The position numbers and the translations under genes are program-made. This document shows positions 1 through 7,828 of a DNA stretch of 14,809 bases, piece by piece. The notes below the pieces were generated by a model that was not told the DNA's origin, ran no database searches, and was given only the letters and a program-made list of their open reading frames with translations. Within the stretch, counting starts at the first letter, position 1, and each line of letters opens with the position of its first letter. The stretch is from Blastocladiella britannica (lineage: Eukaryota > Blastocladiomycota > Blastocladiomycetes > Blastocladiales > Blastocladiaceae): positions 1-14,809 of the forward strand of contig MU624987.1 in NCBI GenBank assembly GCA_025349905.2, given 5' to 3'.

Positions 1-716
1 GGCAGTGAGCTCGGTTCGCTGATCTGCGGCACCGCTTGCAAGATACCGTTGATGCGCTCGTCAGCCGATCCTAGGGTCAGGCCCAGCTGCGTGTTGGCAA
101 TGCCGTGCAAAAGCTCGATCAGGTCCCAGTCAAAGATCTGGTTGTGGCCCGAGTACGAGTTGAGCGGGAACGGGTACGTCGTGTCGGGAACAATGGTCGT
201 GTCCTGGAAGGCGACACTGGTGCCCATCTCGCCAATGAGGCTGGCGGGCAGGTCGGGGCGGTTCTCGCGCGACCATCTGTTTCGTTATTTGTATAAGTCG
301 AAAACAATTGACAAGAAAGGGGGGAGATCATACCCAAGAGAAGCCTGGTGGCACTTGCGCCGGCTCGTCACGCCAACAAACATCTCGGCCGAGTACTCGA
401 GCGACGTCGGGGCCACCACAATCTCGATCTTGGAGGCATTGGCTGACAGCTGCGCGACCTCGAACCCATAGTCGGGCATGCTGCGACGCAAGAAGTTGTA
501 CGGATCCTCTTCTTCCATCACAAACGACTTGGAGCCCTCGCCCGCCATGTAGTACCACTGCGGGCACGCGGCAGGCATCAGCTCGGCCTTGGCGTACATG
601 TCGGCGAGATTCTTCTTGATGATGGCCGCAGGGTGCTCGGGGACCGACTGGCGCGGGCCAAATTGATCGGCGGTGGCGATCGGAGGGCGGATGATGACGA
701 TGGGTTGGTGGCGCAC
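1..716 (-). CDS. Unrecognised conserved-looking protein, partial (3' end beyond left edge)
   Basis: I do not recognise this family. Two exons are visible on the minus strand, 716-334 and 276-1, joined by a 57-base intron (277-333; donor GTATGA, acceptor ACAG). The phase-2 junction is consistent and gives QASLG-WSRENRPDLP. About 219 residues are open with no stop, so the 3' end lies outside the window. The protein looks globular and soluble: no signal peptide, membrane segment or low-complexity tract. It has recognisable-looking stretches such as DPYNFLRRSMPDYGFEVAQ, FPLNSYSGHNQIFDWDLIEL and GLTLGSADERINGIL. The 5' end is unresolved. The frame opens at GTG 716 just after TAG 719-717, so this is either an internal exon following an acceptor TAG|GTG or a gene truncated there; the first in-frame ATG is internal. 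Coding quality is high, function unknown. Confidence 0.7.
277..333 (-). other. Intron in the left-edge gene (57 bases)
   Basis: Donor GTATGA lies at 333-328 and acceptor ACAG at 280-277 on the minus strand. The intron contains an in-frame TAA and a pyrimidine-rich first half. Removing it keeps phase 2 and joins two protein-like exons. Confidence 0.75.
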
Positions 717-717
717 C

Positions 718-1711
718 TACTGTGCCGATATTGGACGTGTCTTTTCATGGCCTGCCCTCGATATGACCTCGCTTTGGACGCTTGTCAATCATGGCTCGCC
801 GAGCATGTGCCAGTGGTGGTGGTAGGATAAGACTGTGCAGCCAGTTGGAATTCAGGACGCGAAAGGCTTGTTGAATGGCATTCTTGACATATTTTGCGAG
901 CTGGGCCGCCCTCAATTTCTTTCCTGATACTCGCGCTTTTGTGCGGACTCTGGCGGATTCGAGTTCCCACGGGACTGGTGCCCACGACGCCCGTTTACTG
1001 ATCTGGGCGTGATTCAGTGGTGGGAAGCCAAAGGTCGAGGAAGGCGTAGTGGACCCTGGCGTATTTGATATTCGGCCCTACGAGTCAGCGACGACACTGG
1101 ACATGCTTTTGATGAACCCGAGCGGTCAACAGAACCGAATCCCTGCGCTCGACTGGTGGTCGGCGCGCCGCGATCACTTTGGGTTGGAAGCTTGTTTGAC
1201 TGAACAAGTTATGGCGGACCTGATTCAGCACCCAAACTTGGACTTGCTGCAGTGGTACCTTGATCGCTGCACGTCCGAATCGCCTCTCCCCTACTTGACG
1301 TTTGACATGCTGGCCTCAATGGTCTCTCGAGAACGAATAGACGTTGTCGAGCAGCTTTACCAGCTCTCTGTGACCCACAACAGGCCGGTTAGATTTTGGT
1401 GGGCTGGCAAGCGTCATTGATACGCCAATTTTCATGGTGGCGTTGCTCCAGCGGTGGTGCTGGACTACCTGTGGGACTTTTGTGCGCGTATTGGCCAGAC
1501 GTTCACGCCTTGTTATTCCACGGAAAGCGCAGCCTTGGCGATGAGCACGGCCGAGCTGGCGGTTGCCAAATGGTGGTACGCAATGCACTGCGTACATGGC
1601 ACCGCGTTCCCGACGTCCGATGAGCTGAGTCGGATTGCTGAGCATGCATGGGGTGACGAGATGAGGCAGTGGATTCGGTCCATTCAGAGTTATGTACAGC
1701 ATGGGCAATGA
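718..1711 (+). pseudogene. Decayed ankyrin-like (WW-motif) repeat gene
   Basis: Pieces of a protein resembling the intact gene at 10480-12366 are spread over alternating frames. Frame 1 from about 718 contains MCQWWW, then TAG at 823-825, then DAKGLLNGILDIFCELGRP up to TGA 925-927. Frame 2 resumes at 923 (PDTRAFVRTLADSS... to AHDARLL) up to TGA 1010-1012. Frame 1 carries DLGVIQWWEAKG from about 1000. Frame 2 takes over near 1049 with PALDWWSARRDHFGL and LDLLQWYLDRC. It stops at TGA 1418-1420, then continues in the same frame to 1711 with VLDYLWDFCARIG and AVAKWWYAMHC. The repeated hydrophobic-WW signature is the family hallmark. At least three frame changes plus in-frame TAG and TGA make a working product unlikely, and splicing does not explain changes where the frames abut. 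The 5' limit is uncertain. Confidence 0.8.
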
Positions 1712-1814
1712 AAATGCATTTTTTGTTTGGGTGAAAAGGAATAGCGACGCGGTCAATCATTTCATGAGATATTTCGTTTATATTTGCAGAAAGAGGTATA
1801 AAGGAATTTTCGGA
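1712..1814. other. Convergent 3' spacer
   Basis: This short AT-rich spacer separates the end of the ankyrin-like pseudogene (plus) from the stop of the leucine-rich-repeat gene (minus). On the minus strand it holds AATATAAA-like sequence that could serve as a degenerate poly(A) signal. No gene was seen. Confidence 0.4.
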
Positions 1815-3168
1815 TCAAATGGTCAGCGCCGAGCTACGCTGCGACCAAACAGTCTTGATCGTGGTCTGGCCCTTGAGTCCAATGTCGTTTCCAATCAGAT
1901 AGAGCTCGCGCAACGACAGGGGCAAGTGTTCCGCCAGAACCATGGCGCCGTAATCCGTGATCTCATTGCCACGGAGTGAGAGGATCGCCAATTTGCGTGG
2001 AAGATGGGCCGCAATCGCCAGCGCGCCGTCATCGGTGATCTTGTTCCACGCCAGCAGCAATTCCTGGAGCTGCGTGTCGTGCAAAGACGGAGCCAGCTGC
2101 TCGACGCCATTGTCGCCGATCTGGTTCGAATGGAAGCGGAGCACCAGTAGTGACGGCGGCAAGTTCCGGCCCAGCTCGAATGCGCCGATATCGCCGATCT
2201 GGTTGGCGCTGAGAGAGAGCTTGGTGAGGCCGCGTGGAAGTGCTTGCGCCAGCGCCGTCGCACCCACATCCCCGATACCGTTACCGCAGAGCGACAACGA
2301 GTCCAGCGTCGACGGCAAACAGGCGGCCAGCACGCGTGCGCCGGCGTCGCCGATACTGGTATTGTCGAGGTGCATCGCGATCAGGTTTTGGCCTGGCTGC
2401 TGGAGGGCCCAACACAGTACCGTGATCCCGAGCATGGTGATCGGCTTGGCCTGGATCGAGACCGCGGTCGCGGCACCGTTGGCAATGGAAGGGAGCATCT
2501 CCCAGACCACTTTATCCCCGCTTGTTGCCGCCGAAGCAAAGTTAGCCTCCTGGTAGTTGTTATCGTTAGTTACTTGAAGAATCAGGCAAAAAAGAATGGA
2601 AATGGCGTACAAGTTCAGGATTCGCAAGACTGATGTACTCTGCGACGCGAGGGTCAAGCAACGATTGAATGCACGCGAGAGCGGCCGCCAGCGGGCGTGG
2701 CAGCCCCGGCGAGCCAATGCTGTGACCAAGGGCCACCGCCGACTCCAGCAGCTGGTGGTCGGGAATCTGATCCACCTCGGCAGAGTAGTCCTCTAGCCCT
2801 CCGCTGATGAGGATCGTGCCTTCGAGATCCGCGGTATCCTCCAGCGCGATCGCGACCGAGTAGTCGATCGCACCCGCAATCTCCATCAGCTCGGTGTAAA
2901 ACTGACCGACAGCCAAGAACGCTTGTAAATCGGGCTTGCGGCTCATGGTGGTGACGAGACGATGGAGCCGGGTCGCGACATTTTGATCGGTTGGTGTAAA
3001 CGTCAAAAACCCACCAAGAACTACGCGGACAAGCATCGAGACAAATTGGTGTTGATCGAACGAGGAGCTGCAGATCTCAAAGATCGCGCCAAGCTTGGTC
3101 GAAAGGTCCGTGTCGGCGGGGTACGCTGTGCCGGTAGGGTACGCTGGGTCGGAAGGGAATGCGAACAT
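1815..3168 (-). CDS. Leucine-rich repeat (RNI-type) protein
   Basis: Two exons, 3168-2611 and 2549-1815, give 430 residues after removal of a 61-base intron (2550-2610). The ATG at 3168 is the first in frame and lies about 70 bases downstream of a TATA box. Residues 1-240 have no recognised domain and are mostly helical-looking. From about residue 241 to the end there are seven consecutive repeats of roughly 26-28 residues with consensus LxxLxLxxNxIxDxGA followed by xxLAxxLP, for example LTKLSLSANQIGDIGA and LAILSLRGNEITDYGA. This is the ribonuclease-inhibitor/RNI class, which folds as a curved alpha/beta solenoid and normally mediates protein-protein contacts. No F-box, NACHT, kinase, signal peptide or membrane anchor is seen. 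A cytosolic or nuclear adaptor role is inferred only from the fold. It is divergent to the UBC7 gene (282-base spacer). Confidence 0.9.
2550..2610 (-). other. Intron in the LRR gene (61 bases)
   Basis: Donor GTACGC, a textbook AACTAAC branch motif about 20 bases before the end, and acceptor ACCAG. The splice is phase 0 and joins ...LANPEL to EANFASAA.... Without splicing, the upstream exon terminates at TAA inside the intron. Confidence 0.88.
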
Positions 3169-3236
3169 CTTGTTGTTGTGTTGTTGTTTTTCTTGACTTG
3201 TGGATCAGAATGCGAGGATGGACCACCGCGGCCCTC

Positions 3237-3242
3237 TTTATA
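3237..3242 (-). promoter_or_regulatory. TATA box of the LRR gene
   Basis: TATAAA, followed by a GC-rich stretch, lies about 70 bases upstream of the LRR start codon on the minus strand. Distance and context fit a eukaryotic core promoter. The 5' leader that follows contains GTT/TTG-rich repeats on the plus strand (3172-3190). Confidence 0.6.
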
Positions 3243-3450
3243 GACTTTTCAACCTCAGAGGCGGGCGGACACTGAATTTTTTTTCAATTTGGTGGGGAAG
3301 AGAAAACGGACACGTAAAACGAACAGGGACACTGTGCCGGATTTAAGCTGTAGCTGTTGTAGATGTGTAGCGCCCAGGGAGGCTAATGTAGTTTTGACCA
3401 GCCACTTTTAGGCTCGCTCTTCCTCGAAAAAGTCACCAAACGCCAAAAAC

Positions 3451-4212
3451 ATGTCCGCCACTGCACAACGCCGATTGATGAAGGAGCTCAAGGGTACGCG
3501 AGGACACGTACATTATTGCACAAGCGCGCTCCAAATTGTCACTGACCTTTATTATTTATCAGCTCTCCGCACCAACCCAACCGAGGGCATTGTTGCCGGT
3601 ACTTTGTTTCATGCGTTATTATGTCTCCCCGTATTCACTGACCCAATACCTTTTTTTTACCAGAGCCCGTGTCGGAAAATAATCTATTTGAATGGGAGGC
3701 CCTTATTCAGTCCGTTGCTATTTTCATAATTCAGTCCGAGAGATTTACTCACAAAATTTTTTTTCTTCTTTTTTTACAGTGGCCCACCGGGCACCTACTA
3801 CGAGCACGGCATCTTCACGGCATTGATCACGCTGCCCCAGGACTACCCGCTGAATCCGCCCGTGATGAAGTTCACCTGCCCGATGTGGCATCCCAATGGT
3901 ACACATTCCACCCCCCTTTCGTTGGCTTGCACTTGCCTCAGCTTTGATTGGACAGTGTACCCGGACGGCACCGTATGCATTTCGATCCTGCACGCGCCGG
4001 GGGAAGACCCCAACATGTACGAATCGGCATCGGAGCGGTGGTCGCCCGTGCAGTCGATTGAGAAGATCCTGTTGTCGGTGACGTCGATGCTGGCCGAACC
4101 CAACGACGAGTCGGGCGCATCCATTGAGGCGTCCAAGATGTGGCGCGACGACCGCGCGATGTTCAAGCGCCGGGTCCTGGATACGGTGCGGGCGTCGTTG
4201 GACATGGCATGA
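3451..4212 (+). CDS. UBC7: Ubiquitin-conjugating enzyme E2, UBC7/UBE2G2 type
   Basis: Five exons (3451-3493, 3563-3598, 3664-3709, 3780-3898, 3956-4212) encode 166 residues; human UBE2G2 and yeast Ubc7 are 165. The introns are 69, 65, 70 and 57 bases with consistent phases. The protein begins [14 protein letters not shown] and has the family block [11 protein letters not shown], the HPN motif (79-81), YPDG and the catalytic Cys89 in [10 protein letters not shown]. It then has the acidic insertion typical of this E2 subgroup ([14 protein letters not shown]) and ends with a conserved [17 protein letters not shown] segment. Family knowledge: it accepts ubiquitin from E1 and works with ER-membrane RING ligases (Hrd1, Doa10, gp78) and Cue1-like partners, building Lys48 chains in ER-associated degradation. 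There is no membrane segment. Residue 27 is Glu in IVAEP, where relatives usually have IVAGP. Identification is very secure. Confidence 0.97.
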
Positions 4213-4306
4213 TTGATTACACAATTGGTTTTTATTACAATGGGCTTATAGATGGGGAGGGGGGGTGGGAATGGTACAAAAAGGGTGTGTGTGTGTGTGA
4301 AAATTG
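4213..4306. other. 94-base convergent spacer with GT microsatellite
   Basis: The stop codons of UBC7 (plus) and the zinc-finger gene (minus) are only 94 bases apart, so the two 3' untranslated regions probably overlap. It contains a (GT)n tract at 4285-4299 and a G-rich stretch at about 4254-4270. Confidence 0.7.
4231..4236 (-). terminator. Candidate poly(A) signal of the zinc-finger gene
   Basis: AATAAA on the minus strand, about 71 bases beyond the zinc-finger stop codon and only about 19 bases from the UBC7 stop codon on the other strand. Confidence 0.45.
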
Positions 4307-7291
4307 TCATGGCGCAAGCATCTCGGCCGTGAGCATGCGCGCCATCTCGTCCACGTCCACGCCTGGTGGGATCATCAGCTCGGCAAATGGGTCGTCCGAC
4401 ATGGACCGTTCGGCTGCTGCAGCCGCCGGTGGGTGGGGATGATATGTCGCATACTCGTGTTGTTGGTTCTGGTGCTGTTGCTGCAATTGGTGGTGGTGCC
4501 GGTGATCGACCGCCATCATGAACTCGTCCAGCGCCGACAAGCCGTGGAGGCCAACGCTGCTCGACGGATCGGGCGTCACTGTCAAGTCCATGGACATAGA
4601 GAGCGTCGTGGGAGCGACCGATGACGCGCGAGAAGTGGCGGTGCTGCTGCTGCTGGTGGTGGTCCCGTCAAAGTAGCCCATGACCGATAGATCGTACGCG
4701 GGCGTCACGGGCGACAGCACGCAGTACTGCTGCTGCTGCTGCTGTTGCTGATGTTGCTGCTGAAACGGGTCGAGTGGCGGTGCAGGTGGACTCGCCTTCG
4801 GAGGCAGATACGACGACGACGCACTCGACGACACCGCAACGGACTTGGTAACCGCAGCGGCTACAGAGGCAGTCGGTACCACCCCGTCCCCCTTCGCCAC
4901 GGCACCCGCCGCCGCCGCCGGCGCCGTGCACGTTCCCGACGCGCCTTTCGCCATATGCCTGCGCAGCGCGTCCTGCCTTGCAAACGCCTGGCCGCACCCG
5001 CACACGTACGGCTTTTCGCCCGTGTGCATGCGCGCGTGCCGCACGCAGTCGGCTTTGCGCTTATAATCCATCCCACACTCGGTGCACCGGTACGGTTTCT
5101 CCGGGTCGGTGGAATCGGTCACCAGCTGCGCGCTGTCGGTGCCCGTCAGCGACTGCGAGAGCATCGACGGCATGCGGGAGCGGGGCTTGGATTTGGGGAA
5201 GGCCGTGGCAGCGGACATGGCGGCAGCGGAGGCGGCGGTAGCGGAGGTGGCGGCGGTGGCCAGTTGTTGTTGCTGGGTGTGCCCCGGCGCGGAGACTTTC
5301 GGCAACGACTTGGGCCCCGTCGGGGATGCGGGCGACCGCAAGCCATCAACAGAGGCGGAGAAGAAATGCGCATGGGTCGGCGACGCCGACGACGGCGACG
5401 TCGGCGCGTACGGGTGGTACTGCGCCAATCCCTCGGCGTCGCCGCTGATCACCAGGCCCGACAGCGTCGATTTCTTGCGCATGCGGGCCGCCCGGCCGCG
5501 GCCTGCGCCGACCGTCGGCGTGCCCACGGGTGCCGCCAGCGCCATGGACGATGACGAAGGGGTGGGGGCGGTGAGTGCGGTGGCAAAGGACACGATGGTC
5601 GTTAGAGACGGGTGGGGCGGCGGGCTGAGCGATAGTTGGATCGAGTCGGTTGGGGATAGGGACCCATGCGAGTCGGTGGCGGCCATGGCGTCGCCACCGT
5701 TTACGTGGCTGTCGTTGGCACTCACGACGGACCCCGAAAGACCCGACCGGCGCGCGTTGCGCACGCGCTGCCGCGGCGCTGCAGCAGCTGCAGCAACGGG
5801 GACCGCGGTCATGGCTGGTGCGGATGTGTGTAACGGTGGCGGGGAAGGAGAAAGCGACTGACTCAGTCGCGCGTGCTCGATCGCGGCGGCCGAGTCCGAT
5901 CGGGTGGTCGCGTACTGGATATCGGGGGTGACGGGTGGAGACGGCGGGTACAGTTGGGCAAACTGGTCGGGCAGGTACGGCAACGTGCTGCCGATTCCGC
6001 TGGCACTCGTAGTTGATTGCTGCTGAGGAATACCAAAGTGGTCCGCCGCCAAGTACAACGCACTGGTATTGCTGCCAAATCCGGTGGCCGGCGATGGTTG
6101 CTGCTGCTGCTGCCCGCCCTGGTGGTCCATGAGGCCGCCGCCATTAGAATGCATGGACCGGTACGCGCTTCCGTACAACGACCCGATCGGCGGCGTCGGC
6201 ATGCACGTGAGTTCGACGGTATCCACGAACCCGCCGAGTGTCGGGGACAGCGGGCCCGACGACGATGCGCGGCGTAGCAGTGCTTGCTGGCGGCGGCGCA
6301 GCGATAACGAGTCGTTTCCCGGCAACGCCAGCAGCGTCGGGAACGGCGGTGAGGAGATCGCGTCCAAGTCGACCATGTCGGACCGGAACGGCGGCGGCAT
6401 GGACGTACGCGATGTCACGAGGTGCGGCGGCGGCGCGGTCGGCGCGGGCGGTAAGGAGTAGTGGTGATCGAAATGATGGTGCCCGTGCTGGTGTTGCATG
6501 GCCAGCGCAAGCGAGTCTGCATACGGTTCCATGGAGATGGTGGGCGACGGAATGCCCCATTGCGGGTTATTGTTGTCGGTACCGCTCGTGCCCGATAGTT
6601 GCGACGACCGATCAGCCGTCAACCCAGACAAGCCGGACAAGGGTGTCAGCGGAGTACCACCACCATGACCAAATGCAAAGAACCCCGACGACGGCAGGCT
6701 GGAAGCGGCAGATCCGTCGGCCGTCATTCGAAAAACGTCGTCATCGCCACCACCCGAGGCACCCATCAGCATGACGTCTTCAGAGAACGAGAGTTGAAAG
6801 GACGCGGCCGACAGCGGCTGCTGCTGCTGCTGTTGCGGGTTGGCCAAGAACGGCGACGCGGGGTTGGACGACCGGTACGACGACGAGAGCATCGGCGAGT
6901 GCAGGATCATGCTGTCCATCCCGAACGCCATGGACTCGTACGATGCCGACATGAAGGCGCCGCCTCCTGCGGGTGAGAGCTGTGGAAGTAAAAGGAATTG
7001 GGGGGATAGATCTGTTTAGCTACTCACTCCTGAGACAAGCGGCTTCTCGTCATTTCGGAGAAAAAGAGGGAGGGAGGAACTACAAACCAGCGAGGGCGAT
7101 ACCATGCCGCTCGAGACTGACAGCTCGGACGGGATCCGGCGCAGCGCTTGCTGTTGCAGCGAAATCGGACGCATCGATACGGGGAACGAGGTCATGGCCA
7201 GTGGCGACGACGGCAGGTATTTGGCGGCGGCCGCTGCGTCGCCTGAGGTGGGTCGGCCAGTGCTCGTGGTCGATTGGCGATGAGATGCCAT
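4307..7291 (-). CDS. C2H2 zinc-finger transcription regulator with polyQ and low-complexity regions
   Basis: Preferred model: exon 7291-7028 and exon 6979-4307, separated by a 48-base intron, giving 978 residues. The ATG at 7291 has a good context (GCAATGG). Most of the chain is Ser/Pro/Ala/Gln-rich and presumably disordered, with many SP sites (SLSPTDS, SLSPPP) and glutamine runs near residues 135-142 and 825-840, as in activation domains. At about 718-772 sit two adjacent fingers. The first is classical (C-x2-C-x12-H-x3-H, YRCTECGMDYKRKADCVRH). It is joined by TGEKPY to an atypical second finger with a C-x1-C pair and a final Cys in place of the last His. A sequence-specific nuclear DNA-binding role follows from this architecture; the target is unknown. 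The C-terminal tail is His/Gln-rich and ends in an acidic-hydrophobic stretch. Alternative: a start at ATG 6952 giving 881 residues. Confidence 0.88.
4728..4762 (-). repeat. CAG/CAA trinucleotide tract (polyQ)
   Basis: A run of CTG/TTG triplets on the plus strand encodes a Gln-rich run (with one His) in the zinc-finger protein. Shorter CTG tracts in the same gene lie near 6101-6112 and 6818-6835. All are in frame and likely length-variable. Confidence 0.8.
4928..5092 (-). other. DNA-binding segment: tandem zinc fingers
   Basis: The 55 codons cover Y718 to C772 of the 978-residue model. Finger 1 is C-TE-C, 12 residues, H-ARM-H. Finger 2 is C-G-C, 12 residues (GQAFARQDALRR), H, then eight residues to C. 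FARxDALRRH is a strongly conserved fungal finger-helix pattern. Confidence 0.88.
6980..7027 (-). other. Intron in the zinc-finger gene (48 bases)
   Basis: Perfect donor GTGAGT, a GCTAAAC branch-like motif, a C/T tract and acceptor CCACAG. The splice is phase 0 and joins ...EKPLVSG to LSPAGGGAFM. Competing phase-0 donors upstream (GTTTGT, exon ending ...SPSL; GTATCG, exon ending ...SSGM) would give a longer intron and remove about 20-25 residues. The sequence between is pyrimidine-rich and somewhat intron-like, so the donor choice is not certain. Confidence 0.65.
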
Positions 7292-7819
7292 TGCTTCTTT
7301 TGTTTCTTTTTGGACCACCTCCACTTGAGGTTGGGCAGCTCCAACAACGAAGGAACGAATAATGGACGCGTAAAAAGACCCTTTGAGCCTTCGGATAGCC
7401 GAGAGCCGAGCAATTTTTTTTGTCAATGGTAGCAGTGAGGAGGGAATATAGATCCGTCGGCCCGCAAAAAATGTTACCAAGTGTCGTTGTTGGCCAGTTT
7501 GCAGCTGTCAGATGAACGCGTAAATGAGAGAGAATCCCAAATAATTCTGAGCGCGGGGGATGCGTATTCTAAAGAGCTCAGCGACCATTACCCCCACCAG
7601 CTGCACGGTGCTTCTGTTCGAGGAAAGGTGATGTGTTTTGCATTTTACACAGTAAACTGGAGAACAACGAGCCCTAAAATTGGGTACAAAAAGGCTTGTT
7701 GCTGTGGCGGATCGGAGAATTTTTTTTGCAATTTTAAAAGCACTAAACGTGAATGACACCACTGAAGGACCTTCGCGACATTGGCTTTAGGATCACAGTG
7801 GAGCCAAGCGTATAATATT
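7292..7819. other. 528-base intergenic region
   Basis: This lies between the SPX-RING stop and the zinc-finger start; both genes are on the minus strand. It should hold the 3' untranslated region of the former and the promoter and leader of the latter. On the minus strand there is a TATATT element near 7446-7451. Homopolymer A/T runs lie at about 7413-7420 and 7722-7729. The small open frames here (7481-7762) lack protein-like composition and I do not call them genes. Confidence 0.5.
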
Positions 7820-7828
7820 CTATAGAAT
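7817..7828. repeat. 12-base perfect palindrome at the SPX-RING stop codon
   Basis: ATTCTATAGAAT equals its own reverse complement. The minus-strand stop codon TAG (7822-7820) lies inside it. It may be chance in an AT-rich 3' region. Confidence 0.4.

Noticed and set aside
1957..2633. Plus-strand open frames across the LRR gene (up to 199 residues)
   Set aside because: They are antisense shadows of a regular repeat gene; the minus strand shows seven matching LRR units.
4745..5861. Long plus-strand open frames (up to 269 residues) across the zinc-finger gene
   Set aside because: They are antisense to a long GC-rich coding exon, with Arg/Gly-rich low-complexity composition. The minus strand carries real zinc fingers.
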